From Ruminococcaceae bacterium UBA5891 (lineage in GTDB: Bacteria > Bacillota > Clostridia > Oscillospirales > Acutalibacteraceae), in assembly GCA_002431945.1 (NCBI GenBank), contig DJET01000072.1:1-56642 (forward strand): DNA of 56,642 bases. Direction: 5' to 3'. Made by a program: the position numbers and the translations under genes. This document shows positions 27,491 to 35,632 of this stretch, one piece after another (the stretch's first letter is position 1; every line of letters begins with the position of its first letter). The notes beneath the pieces were generated by a model. That model saw only the letters and a list, made by a program, of their open reading frames with translations. It ran no database searches and was not told the DNA's origin.

Positions 27491-27549
27491 AATATAGTTT
27501 GCAAATATAATAATATAGTTGATGAAAAATTTACGCGAAATGTTATAAT
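27491..27549 (+). promoter_or_regulatory. Promoter and AraC-type operator of the dehydratase operon
   Basis: AATATAGTT occurs twice (27491-27499 and 27512-27520) exactly 21 bp apart, two helical turns, the spacing typical of AraC-family half-sites. The downstream copy overlaps a possible -35 (TTGATG, 27519-27524). An extended -10 (TGT-TATAAT) ends at 27549. The 31-bp block 27498-27528 matches 24 of 31 positions of 35439-35469 ahead of locus B. Confidence 0.6.
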
Positions 27550-27609
27550 ACAATTAGATTTTAACTTTTGCGTGGTTAAAAGTCAATCGTATTTTTTTCG
27601 GAGGTTAAA

Positions 27610-28950
27610 ATGATAAATACATACTCAAACCCGACAGACCTTAAAATTACAGATATGCGCTTTGTGGATATAGACGGCGCGCCCAAGCGCTGCACTATAC
27701 TTAAAATAATGACCAATCAGGGTATTACGGGCTACGGCGAGGTGCGCGACGCTTCCTCAAAAACCTATGCGCTTATGCTTAAAAGCCGCATTTTGGGCGA
27801 AAACCCCTGCAATGTAGACAGAATTTTCCGCAAAATAAAGCAGTTCGGCGGTCCTTCCCGTCAGGGCGGCGGCGTTTCGGGCATAGAAATCGCACTGTGG
27901 GATTTAGCGGGAAAGGCTTACGGCGTGCCGATGTATCAGCTTTTGGGCGGCAAATTCCGCAGCAAGGTGCGGGTATACTGCGATACCGACGTTGACGGCA
28001 AGCACACCGGTCACGATATGGGGCTTGCCTTAAAAAAGCGTATGGAAATGGGCTTTACCTTTCTTAAAATGGACTTAGGCATAGGTCTTTTATTAGATGA
28101 ACCCGGAACCATAAACGCGCCGATCGGTTTTGTAGACGATATGAAAAAATATGCCCCGCATATTTTAAACGTTCAGGGTGGCTCTGTTACGGCGGATATG
28201 GTAAAGGCGCAGAAAAGCTACTCGATAGTAACGACCGCGCACCCGTTTACGGGTATTCACCTTACCGAAAAGGGACTTGATTACCTTGAGAACTATGTCA
28301 AGGAGGTAAGAGAGGTTATAGGCTACGAGGTGCCGCTGGCAATAGACCATTTCGGTCACGTTTGCGTTGAGGACTGCATAAGATTTGCAAAGCGTATGGA
28401 GCCTTACAAGCTTGCATGGCTTGAGGATATGGTGCCGTGGATGTATACCGACCAGTATGTGCGGCTTAAAAACAGCACTACAATTCCGATTGCAACGGGC
28501 GAGGATATATATCTTAAGGAAGGCTTTGAGTCGCTTATAAAGGCGGGCGGAGTTTCTGTTATCCACCCCGATATTTTAACCTGCGGCGGCGCTTTGGAGC
28601 TTAAAAAAATTGCGGATATAGCAGATGAAAACGGCGTGGCGGTTGCCGTGCATATGGCGGAAAGCCCCGTTGCCTGCTTAGCGGCGGTGCATACTGCGGC
28701 GGCAATGCACAATGTGCTGGCGCTTGAATTTCACTCGGTAGATGTTCCGTGGTGGGCGGATATGGTAACGGGTATTAACAACCCGATATTTGAAAACGGC
28801 TTTATTAAGGTTCCCGAAAAGCCCGGCATAGGCTTTGACGAGCTGAACGAGGAGGTTATAAGGGAGCATATAAACCCGAATATTCCGGGGTATTTTGAGC
28901 CTACCGACGAATGGAACAGGGAATTTTCAAACGACAGAATATGGAGTTGA
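27610..28950 (+). CDS. Enolase-superfamily sugar-acid dehydratase (mandelate racemase/muconate lactonizing type)
   Basis: A 446-residue enzyme with the enolase-superfamily capping domain (about 10-130) and TIM barrel (about 140-400). The three metal ligands are D246 (LAIDHFGH), E272 (WLEDMVPW) and E298 (ATGEDIY). The catalytic His-Asp dyad typical of the mandelate racemase subgroup is likely H348 (AVHMAESP) with D321 (IHPDI), and K153 (LKMDLG) sits at the opposite face. Members of this subgroup mostly dehydrate aldonic or uronic-derived sugar acids to 2-keto-3-deoxy acids. First gene of the operon, 137 bp from the divergent AraC gene; GGAGG precedes the ATG. The exact acid cannot be named from sequence alone. 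Confidence 0.88.
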   Translation: MINTYSNPTDLKITDMRFVDIDGAPKRCTILKIMTNQGITGYGEVRDASSKTYALMLKSRILGENPCNVDRIFRKIKQFGGPSRQGGGVSGIEIALWDLAGKAYGVPMYQLLGGKFRSKVRVYCDTDVDGKHTGHDMGLALKKRMEMGFTFLKMDLGIGLLLDEPGTINAPIGFVDDMKKYAPHILNVQGGSVTADMVKAQKSYSIVTTAHPFTGIHLTEKGLDYLENYVKEVREVIGYEVPLAIDHFGHVCVEDCIRFAKRMEPYKLAWLEDMVPWMYTDQYVRLKNSTTIPIATGEDIYLKEGFESLIKAGGVSVIHPDILTCGGALELKKIADIADENGVAVAVHMAESPVACLAAVHTAAAMHNVLALEFHSVDVPWWADMVTGINNPIFENGFIKVPEKPGIGFDELNEEVIREHINPNIPGYFEPTDEWNREFSNDRIWS

Positions 28951-28956
28951 TTTAAT

Positions 28957-30291
28957 ATGAAATATAAAGCTGTTTGCCCGCCGGAGTGGCTCAGCCGTTC
29001 GGCGGTTTACCAGATAAACCCAAGAACATTTTCAGCAGACGGAACGATAAGGGCGGTAACGAATGAGCTGCCAAAGCTTAAAGACTTAGGCTTTAGGGTT
29101 ATGTATCTTTGCCCTATTTTTGAAGAAGACGACTCTGATAACAGGGAGTTTTGGAGTACACGTCAGAAAAAATCGGAAACAAATAACCCCAAAAACCCGT
29201 ACCGTATGAACAATTATTTTAAGATTGACAGCGAATACGGGACGGAAGACGATCTGCGTGAGTTTATAGAAGAGGCGCACAGGCTCGGTATGAGGGTGCT
29301 GCTCGATTTGGTTTACCTGCATATAGGACCGAACGCACCGATACTTAAAAGGCACCCTGAATTTGCAAGGCAGGACAGGGACGGAAATATTATTTGCACG
29401 GAATGGAATTTCCCGTATCTTGATTATACTTCGGACGGACTTCGCGAGTATCTGATGTGCAATATGATATATTATCTCGGCGAGATGGACGCGGACGGAT
29501 TCCGCTGCGATGTCGGCGACGGCGTTCCGACGGACTTTTGGGTAGAGGCGCGCAGGCGTATGAAAGCAGTCAAGCCCGATTCGGTTTTAATAAACGAGGG
29601 CAGCAACTGGAACAACCTGCTTAAGGGATTTGACTCATCCTATTGCTTTGACTGGCATGTGAATTTATATAAGGCTTTTTCAGGCGAAATTTCCGCGGCG
29701 GAATGCAGGGCTTTTTTGGAAAGGCTTGCAAATGAGATACCGTCGGGCGCTAAGCTGATATTTGATATCGATAACCACGATACCGTTACCGACTGGCCCA
29801 AGCGCACCGAAAAGGTGGCGGGGCATAACGGTATGGAGCAGATAGAGGTTATCAATTATCTGCTTGACGGCATACCTATGGTATACTGCGGAAACGAGCT
29901 TGCGGACGAAGCATATCACAGCTTGTTTGCAAACCGTTTTCATATGGGCAGGTTTGAAACAACCGACCGCAGGGGCTTAGAGACTCTTGATTACAGTCTT
30001 CGCCGTCAGGAGATTATGAAAGGGCTTAACGCCTTAAAGCTTGAAAGCGATATACTCTGTTACGGAAGTACGGTATGGGTTGATAATTCTGCGCCGGAAA
30101 AGGTGTTATCCTTTTCGCGGGAATATAACGGCAAAAAAATAACATTTATCGGAAATATAAGCCGTGAAAAGGCAGCTTCCGGGTTTAACGCGGAACCGGG
30201 CGGCAGGGTACTTTTCTCAAACGGTGCGGAAAAAATATCCGACGGCACGATAGAGCTTGGACCGCGCGGATATGTTGTGCTTGAAAAATAA
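28957..30291 (+). CDS. GH13 alpha-amylase-family glycosidase (short form)
   Basis: A 444-residue cytoplasmic protein with the GH13 (beta/alpha)8 barrel. The nucleophile is D185 (GFRCDVGD), the acid/base E214 (INEGSNW) and the third carboxylate D275 (DIDNHD). A short C-terminal beta domain follows at about 365-444. It lacks the extra N-terminal domain of neopullulanases and is shorter than oligo-1,6-glucosidases (about 550), so it belongs to an unassigned subgroup. It is 6 bp from the dehydratase gene, so it probably cleaves an alpha-linked oligosaccharide that carries or releases the modified sugar handled by this operon. Confidence 0.88.
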   Translation: MKYKAVCPPEWLSRSAVYQINPRTFSADGTIRAVTNELPKLKDLGFRVMYLCPIFEEDDSDNREFWSTRQKKSETNNPKNPYRMNNYFKIDSEYGTEDDLREFIEEAHRLGMRVLLDLVYLHIGPNAPILKRHPEFARQDRDGNIICTEWNFPYLDYTSDGLREYLMCNMIYYLGEMDADGFRCDVGDGVPTDFWVEARRRMKAVKPDSVLINEGSNWNNLLKGFDSSYCFDWHVNLYKAFSGEISAAECRAFLERLANEIPSGAKLIFDIDNHDTVTDWPKRTEKVAGHNGMEQIEVINYLLDGIPMVYCGNELADEAYHSLFANRFHMGRFETTDRRGLETLDYSLRRQEIMKGLNALKLESDILCYGSTVWVDNSAPEKVLSFSREYNGKKITFIGNISREKAASGFNAEPGGRVLFSNGAEKISDGTIELGPRGYVVLEK

Positions 30292-30309
30292 GCGAGGGGT
30301 TTAATTAAA

Positions 30310-30948
30310 GTGAATCTGTTTTCCGAAAGAAAATTTATATCCGCAAAAACCGGCAAAGGGCTTAAATATTTATACCATTCCCCAAATACCGACGGTAACC
30401 TACCGCTTATTATTTATCTGCACGGCGCGGGCAGCAGGGGAACTGAGCTTTCGCAAATATCGCACGTAGGACCGATAGGCGAGCTTGAAAAGGGCAGAAA
30501 AATACCGGCTAAAATAGTTGCTCCCCAGTGCTGCGGGGATACGTGGTTTGAGCTTTTTGAAACTTTAATTGATTTTGCCGAAAATACGGCAAACGAAAGC
30601 GGCGTTGATAAGAGCAGAATATATCTTACAGGGGTAAGTATGGGAGCGTATGCCGCGTGGCAGCTTGCAATGACAAGGCCCGATATGTTCGCGGCGCTTG
30701 TTCCGGTTTGCGGCGGAGGAATGTACTGGAACGCCGCACGGCTTAAGGATATTCCTATTCGGGCATTTCACGGTGCTCTCGATACAACCGTCCTGCCGGA
30801 GGAAAGCGTCCATATGGTTGCGGCAGTAAACAACAGCGGTGGTAAAGCGGAGCTTACCGTATATCCCGATATGGCGCACAACTCGTGGGAAAGGGCGTTT
30901 GCAGACGACGAAATGTGGAAATGGATGTTTTCACAGAAAAGAGGATAA
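30310..30948 (+). CDS. Alpha/beta-hydrolase esterase
   Basis: A 212-residue alpha/beta-hydrolase of the prolyl-oligopeptidase/phospholipase type. The nucleophile elbow is G-V-S110-M-G, the acid is in HGALDTTV and the His in DMAHNSW; the oxyanion motif YLHGAGSRG is near residue 40. It lacks a signal peptide, so it is cytoplasmic. It could remove ester groups (acetyl, feruloyl or methyl) from imported glycans. The start is GTG 30310, with AGGGGT 9 nt before it. It lies 18 bp after the GH13 gene. Confidence 0.88.
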   Translation: MNLFSERKFISAKTGKGLKYLYHSPNTDGNLPLIIYLHGAGSRGTELSQISHVGPIGELEKGRKIPAKIVAPQCCGDTWFELFETLIDFAENTANESGVDKSRIYLTGVSMGAYAAWQLAMTRPDMFAALVPVCGGGMYWNAARLKDIPIRAFHGALDTTVLPEESVHMVAAVNNSGGKAELTVYPDMAHNSWERAFADDEMWKWMFSQKRG

Positions 30949-30950
30949 AA

Positions 30951-31964
30951 ATGAGTAATCTTGAAGAATGCATTATTAAAGCGCATGAAGACGGGCTGGC
31001 GGATCATATTGCGGTACGGGTTGGCAAGGGTGAACAAATACTGAATGATTGTTTTTATTCCGCAGATTACGCAATTGATTCAAAAACGCTTTTTGATATG
31101 GCGTCGGTAACAAAAATAATGGTTACTACAATGCTTACGCTGATTGCGGCAGACAGAAAATTGTTGAAGTTTGAAGATAAGGTAAGCCGTTTTTTTCCGT
31201 GTCCGAATGATAAATCGGAGCTTACAATAAAGCATTTACTGACGCATACAATGGGCTACGGGCATCGCTCGCTTTGCGAAAAAGGGAACACGTATGATAA
31301 TATTCAAAATTATATATTGTCGTTACCGTGTGATTTCCCTGTAGGGACTAAGGTTGATTATAGCTGTCCGGGATTTATTCTGCTTGGAAAGATTTTAGAA
31401 AAGGTATTCGGCGACAGGCTTGACCGCCTTTTTATCAGCTTGATTGCCACTCCGCTCGGAATGGAATCAAGCGGCTATTGTCTGAATTGTAAGGACGCGG
31501 TAAACAGTAATCTGTCGGAAGCGGAAAGAGGACTGGTTAACGATTATAACTGCCGTTTTTTAGGCGGCGTTGCAGGAAACGCGGGGCTGTTTTCTAATAT
31601 AGACGATATTACAAAATATATGCTGATGCTCCAAAAACACGGCGAACCTTTGGTATCAAGGGGAACGTTTGATCAGGCAATAATGAATCATACGGAAAAA
31701 ATGTCTCAATCCAGAGGACTCGGCTTTCTTTATGTTGACAGTAAATATTCACAAACCGGTCGGTTGTTTCCGAAAGGGTCGATAGGTCATTGCGGACATA
31801 CCGGTCAATCGGTATTTATTGATTTAAAATCAAATGTTTATGTTATTATCTTATCGGACGCTACGGTTACGGTTGAGAAAAGATACGGTTATAACTATGA
31901 AAAGGTAAAGCTTCTCAGGAAAAAATTACATAATGCTGTTGATAAAGATATTCGGGGTACTTAG
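30951..31964 (+). CDS. Serine beta-lactamase-fold hydrolase (class C/PBP-like)
   Basis: A 337-residue protein with the serine beta-lactamase/DD-peptidase fold. The nucleophile motif S-x-x-K is S52-V-T-K55, the second motif Y-S-C (about residue 142) replaces Y-x-N, and H-T-G (about 284) replaces K-T-G. This set is usual for esterases and D-aminopeptidase-like members rather than true beta-lactamases. There is no signal peptide. ATG 30951 follows GAGGA and is 2 bp after the esterase stop; an upstream in-frame ATG (30885) lies inside the esterase gene and is less likely. The base composition is visibly more AT-rich than in neighbouring genes. Its role in the operon is unknown. Confidence 0.85.
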   Translation: MSNLEECIIKAHEDGLADHIAVRVGKGEQILNDCFYSADYAIDSKTLFDMASVTKIMVTTMLTLIAADRKLLKFEDKVSRFFPCPNDKSELTIKHLLTHTMGYGHRSLCEKGNTYDNIQNYILSLPCDFPVGTKVDYSCPGFILLGKILEKVFGDRLDRLFISLIATPLGMESSGYCLNCKDAVNSNLSEAERGLVNDYNCRFLGGVAGNAGLFSNIDDITKYMLMLQKHGEPLVSRGTFDQAIMNHTEKMSQSRGLGFLYVDSKYSQTGRLFPKGSIGHCGHTGQSVFIDLKSNVYVIILSDATVTVEKRYGYNYEKVKLLRKKLHNAVDKDIRGT

Positions 31965-32156
31965 CAAGAATAATTCATAAGATGAAAAAATGAATTTCAA
32001 CAACAGAACGGATATGCTTTAAAAACCGAAGATTGCATAAAGCTTAGATTTAAGCCGGTTAATATCCGTATTTTCGGTTTTGCACGGTGAAGAAGCCGAC
32101 AAGGCAATAATCACGGCAGGAAAGATAAATAAGCTTAGGGAGATGCCAATTTAAAA
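31965..32156. other. Non-coding gap with possible gene remnant
   Basis: AT-rich 192-bp gap between the beta-lactamase-fold gene and yitT-like gene. In the last 100 bp one + frame stays open (about 32056 to 32154, a TAA) and reads FSVLHGEEADKAIITAGKI, with no start codon or ribosome-binding site of its own. It could be the tail of a lost gene, but it is too short to identify. No promoter or terminator stands out. Confidence 0.35.
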
Positions 32157-33026
32157 ATGGGCTTATCAACGGTAAAATTCCGAAAAGCACTAAAATCGTA
32201 CTTTTTTATAACGTTAGGTTCAATTCTAATGTCCGTAGGGATCTATTTTTTCAAATTCCCCAATAATTTTTCAACAGGCGGAGTCAGCGCTTTGGCTTTA
32301 ATACTGTCTTCGTTAGTGCCGCAGGTTACCCCAAGTGAATATATGCTTGTGACAAATATTATTCTGCTTTTTGCAGGGGTGGCAGTATTCGGAAAAAAAT
32401 TCGCTTTCAAAACAATTTATTGCAGTATTATCCTATCGCTGTTTACATTGCTGTTTGAAAAAATCATACCGCTGACGCATACTGTAACGAGCGAAAAAAT
32501 GCTCGAACTGATTTTTGCAATCGGATTAACAGCAGTGGGCAGCGCAATGATATTCAATGAATATGCAAGCTCAGGCGGCACTGATATAATTGCAATGATT
32601 TTAAAAAAATATACGAATTTAAATATCGGTAAAGCTTTGTTATGTGCGGATTTTGTTTTAGCAGGCGCAAGCATATTTGTTTTTAATATTGAAACCGGAT
32701 TATTTTCACTTTTAGGACTTTTACTCAAAGCGTTTGTTGTGGACGCGGTGATTGACAGTATCAATTTAAGTAAGTGCTTTATTATAGTGACAAGTAAAAA
32801 CAAAGAAGTATGCGAGTTTATAAACACTGTTCTAAACAGAGGCGCAACAATTTCAGATTGCAAGGGTTCGTTTACGGACGATAGCAAGACGATGATCGTT
32901 ACGGTTTTAAAGCGCAATCAGGCAAAGCTTTTAAAACAGTACATAAAAGAAATAGACAGGCATGCTTTTACTTTAATACTTAATTCAAGCGACGTTTTGG
33001 GCAAGGGGTTCAGGAACGTTTTGTGA
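32157..33026 (+). CDS. YitT-family membrane protein (DUF161/DUF2179)
   Basis: A 289-residue protein with five or six hydrophobic segments in the first 200 residues, holding the internally repeated DUF161 pattern (FPNNFSTGGVSALALI near 35 and NEYASSGGTDIIAMIL near 135). A soluble DUF2179 domain follows (about 210-285, with MIVTVLKRNQAKLLKQYI). YitT proteins are widespread in Firmicutes; the molecular function is unproven, with transport or ion-related roles suggested. Like the gene before it, it is AT-rich compared with its surroundings and may have been inserted into the operon. Its stop overlaps the region of the next start. Confidence 0.88.
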   Translation: MGLSTVKFRKALKSYFFITLGSILMSVGIYFFKFPNNFSTGGVSALALILSSLVPQVTPSEYMLVTNIILLFAGVAVFGKKFAFKTIYCSIILSLFTLLFEKIIPLTHTVTSEKMLELIFAIGLTAVGSAMIFNEYASSGGTDIIAMILKKYTNLNIGKALLCADFVLAGASIFVFNIETGLFSLLGLLLKAFVVDAVIDSINLSKCFIIVTSKNKEVCEFINTVLNRGATISDCKGSFTDDSKTMIVTVLKRNQAKLLKQYIKEIDRHAFTLILNSSDVLGKGFRNVL

Positions 33027-33058
33027 AATTAAAATTGAAATATAAGCGAGAGATGAAA

Positions 33059-33973
33059 ATGAACTTTAACGACAGGGAAAAAATAGTAGAGTTAACGCCG
33101 CTTTGGAAGGGTGAAAGACTGCCCGACGGCAGACCGAAGGTAGAGGATAAATACCTTGACGCGCTTTACGGAATGACATTGGAAGAAGTGTGGAAGCCTA
33201 TCTTTGTGTTAGGTTACGAGCACCAGTTTGTAGGCGGCGGGGAGCATCCGCTTAATACGCTTCATAACGATGACAGAAAGTTAGTCGGCAGAGCCGTCAC
33301 CTGCACATACTGCCCTACACGTCCCGATTTACACGACGTGCAGTTTGCGCGCGGCGCTGAGGACGGTCTTCAGGGAAACTATAACCAGTGGGTAATAGAT
33401 CACCTTTATGAACGCGACGTTGTAGTTTGCGATATGTACGATAAAATATACAAGGGCACGTTTTTGGGCGGCAATCTTACAACGGCGCTGCACAACCGCA
33501 CAAAAACAGGCGGTGCGGTAATATGGGGCGGCATAAGAGACGTTGAGCAGATGAAAAAGGTGCCCGACGTTCAGGTTTATTACCGCGGCATTGACCCCAC
33601 GCCCATACGCGAATTTGTAATGAAGGACTGGAACGATATAACCAATTTCGGCGGTGCGGTATGCCTGCCCGGCGATATTGTGTTCGGCGCGGGCGGCGGC
33701 GTGCTGTTTATACCCGCGCACCTTGTGGCGGACGTTGTTGAGGGAGCGGCTAAGACCCACGTTAAGGACGATTTCGGCTTTGAAATGATTTGTCAGGGCA
33801 AATTCACAACCGCCCAGATAGATAAAAACACTTGGACCGAGGAAATGCTTGATATGCTGACCAACTGGATAAAAACCGACCCGCGCGGCGAAGAATACCG
33901 CGACCTTGACTGGTCAAAGGAATATGATTTAGCCCGCAACGGCGACCCGAACGATACCCAGACAGCGTTGTAA
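33059..33973 (+). CDS. RraA-family protein (aldolase/decarboxylase-like)
   Basis: A 304-residue member of the RraA/MenG-like fold, longer than the 160-residue RNase regulator RraA. The family hallmark G-G-x-R-D is seen as WGGIRDVEQM (about residue 162), and GGNLTTALHNR-like residues precede it. Long members of this family in sugar operons are thought to cleave or decarboxylate 4-hydroxy-2-oxo acids with a divalent metal, which suits an enzyme acting after the sugar-acid dehydratase. ATG 33059 has GCGAG 8 nt upstream; a GTG at 33023 is in frame but lies on the yitT stop. Confidence 0.85.
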   Translation: MNFNDREKIVELTPLWKGERLPDGRPKVEDKYLDALYGMTLEEVWKPIFVLGYEHQFVGGGEHPLNTLHNDDRKLVGRAVTCTYCPTRPDLHDVQFARGAEDGLQGNYNQWVIDHLYERDVVVCDMYDKIYKGTFLGGNLTTALHNRTKTGGAVIWGGIRDVEQMKKVPDVQVYYRGIDPTPIREFVMKDWNDITNFGGAVCLPGDIVFGAGGGVLFIPAHLVADVVEGAAKTHVKDDFGFEMICQGKFTTAQIDKNTWTEEMLDMLTNWIKTDPRGEEYRDLDWSKEYDLARNGDPNDTQTAL

Positions 33974-33987
33974 TTGAGGTGAAAATT

Positions 33988-34725
33988 ATGTCAAACGGAA
34001 AACGCGCGCTTGTAACAGGCTCGTCAAGGGGCATTGGCAGAGCAATAGCAATAAGGCTTGCGAAGGACGGCTATGAGGTTATAGTCCACTGCGCGGGAAA
34101 CACCGAAAAAGCAGAGGAAACAAAGCGGATAATCGAAGAAAACGGCGGCAAAGCCGAGGTTATTAAGGCTAACCTTTGCGAAACGGCGGAAACCGCGCGT
34201 TTAGCCGAAGAAATGGGCGATATAGACGCGCTTGTGCTTAACGCCTCGCTACAGTACAGAAATCGCTGGGAGGAAATACCGCTCAGCGAGGTTTACGAGC
34301 AGTTAAACTGCAATTTTGTGTCGTCCTTAATGCTTATACAGGCGGCGGTGCCGAATATGAAGAAAAAGTGTTGGGGCAGAATTGTAACCGTAGGCTCTGT
34401 GCAGGAGGCAAAGCCTCACCCCGATATGCTTATATACTCTGCAAGCAAGGCGGCGCAGACCAATATGGTAAAATCGCTGTCGCTCCAGTTAGCGCCGTTC
34501 GGTATAACGGTAAATAATATGGCGCCGGGCGTTATTTATACCGACCGAAATGTTGAGGCGCTCTCAGACCCCGAATACGCGAAAAAGGTGACCGACAGTA
34601 TTCCCGTAGGCTTTTACGGAACACCCGATGACTGCGCGGGCACTGTAAGCCTTTTATGCTCGGACGAGGGACGGTATATAACGGGGCAGAGCATTTATGT
34701 TGACGGGGGAAAAAGCGTGCAATGA
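33988..34725 (+). CDS. Short-chain dehydrogenase/reductase
   Basis: A 245-residue classical SDR. The NAD(P)-binding motif is TGSSRGIG near the N-terminus, NAS is at about 85-87 and the catalytic Y150-x-x-x-K154 is in YSASK with the Ser in VGSVQ. The C-terminus contains the cofactor-closing APGVIYT segment. It would oxidise or reduce a sugar, sugar acid or keto intermediate of this operon. ATG 33988 follows GAGGTG; the in-frame GTG inside that site (33979) is not a sensible start. It lies 14 bp after the RraA-like gene and overlaps the next gene by 4 bp. Confidence 0.92.
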   Translation: MSNGKRALVTGSSRGIGRAIAIRLAKDGYEVIVHCAGNTEKAEETKRIIEENGGKAEVIKANLCETAETARLAEEMGDIDALVLNASLQYRNRWEEIPLSEVYEQLNCNFVSSLMLIQAAVPNMKKKCWGRIVTVGSVQEAKPHPDMLIYSASKAAQTNMVKSLSLQLAPFGITVNNMAPGVIYTDRNVEALSDPEYAKKVTDSIPVGFYGTPDDCAGTVSLLCSDEGRYITGQSIYVDGGKSVQ

Positions 34726-35393
34726 AAATACGGTTTTTAGGGCAAAGCGGATATGTTTTAAAAAGCGGCAATACCGAAATTATAATAGACCCTTATCTTT
34801 CCGACAGCGTTAATCGCATAGCGGGCAGACCGCGGACATTACCGATACCGATAAACCCCGAAGATATAAATTGCGACGCGGTTATCTGCACGCACAACCA
34901 CCTTGACCATTTAGACCCCGACACGGTGGCAAAGATAAACGAAAATCAGTTTTATATTACCACAAACGAGGGAAAAGACGAGCTTAAAAAGCTTGGCAGA
35001 ACCAATGTTAAAGCGCTGAACACGGGGGACAGCATAACCGTAGGCGATTTTAATATAACGGCGGTTTTTGCCGACCACACGGTCGAGGCTTTCGGGCTTA
35101 TTGTAAAGGCGGAGGGCAAGACGCTATATTTCAGCGGCGATACGCTTTTCAACGAAAAGCTTTTCGGTATAGCGGAGTATAAGCCCGATTACACCTTTAT
35201 TTGTATAAACGGCAGGCTCGGCAATATGAACGTTAAAGAGGCGCTCATAACCGCCGAAAAAATCGGTGCGGCGGTAAACATACCCAATCATTACGATATG
35301 TTCCTGTCCAATTCCGAAGATCCGCTTTTGTTTTCAAAAAATATTAAGGGAGGTTTTGTTATGGAGTTTAAAAAAGAGTATCTGTTTTTATAA
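34722..35393 (+). CDS. MBL-fold metal-dependent hydrolase (UlaG-like)
   Basis: A 223-residue metallo-beta-lactamase-fold enzyme. The metal motif H58-x-H60-x-D62-H63 is in CTHNHLDH, a further His is in ADHTVEAFG and an Asp in FSGDTLF. The closest general type is the UlaG group, which includes sugar-phosphate lactonases. In this operon a lactonase opening the sugar lactone made by the SDR would be logical, but this is inference. ATG overlaps the SDR stop (ATGA). It is the last gene of the operon. Confidence 0.88.
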   Translation: MKIRFLGQSGYVLKSGNTEIIIDPYLSDSVNRIAGRPRTLPIPINPEDINCDAVICTHNHLDHLDPDTVAKINENQFYITTNEGKDELKKLGRTNVKALNTGDSITVGDFNITAVFADHTVEAFGLIVKAEGKTLYFSGDTLFNEKLFGIAEYKPDYTFICINGRLGNMNVKEALITAEKIGAAVNIPNHYDMFLSNSEDPLLFSKNIKGGFVMEFKKEYLFL

Positions 35394-35438
35394 CATTTGT
35401 GATGTCAAAAGCTTAAAATACCGTTTGTAACCGTTTTA

Positions 35439-35492
35439 TTTGAAAATCACAAAATATAGCTGATGAAAAGCGTCAATCAGAGCCGTTATAAT
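35439..35492 (+). promoter_or_regulatory. Locus B promoter 1 with operator shared with the dehydratase operon
   Basis: TTTGAAAAT (35439-35447), 5 nt, then AATATAGCTGATGAAAA (35453-35469), then TATAAT at 35487-35492. The same arrangement, with TTTGCAAAT and AATATAGTTGATGAAAA, is found at 27498-27528 before the dehydratase operon. No good -35 is present, as expected for an activator-dependent promoter. Confidence 0.6.
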
Positions 35493-35507
35493 GTATCAGT
35501 CTTCAAA

Positions 35508-35577
35508 AAAAGTGCATTTATTCGGTGCAATATTACTAAAATATATGCACTTTTATTTTCAAATAATGTGTTATAAT
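35508..35577 (+). promoter_or_regulatory. Long inverted repeat and second promoter before locus B
   Basis: AAAAGTGCAT (35508-35517) pairs with ATGCACTTTT (35545-35554) followed by ATTTTC, so it could end read-through from the upstream operon or act as an attenuator for promoter 1. An extended -10, TGT-TATAAT (35572-35577), lies just behind it and would start a shorter, hairpin-free transcript about 50 bp before the SBP start. Confidence 0.45.
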
Positions 35578-35632
35578 TATTAAGTGGTTCCTATAACAAT
35601 CGTTAAAGCTTATAAAAGTTAGGAGTATGATT

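Noticed and set aside
30951..31964. Antibiotic-resistance beta-lactamase
   Set aside because: It lacks a signal peptide and the YxN and KTG motifs of true beta-lactamases, and it sits in a catabolic operon; called a beta-lactamase-fold hydrolase instead.
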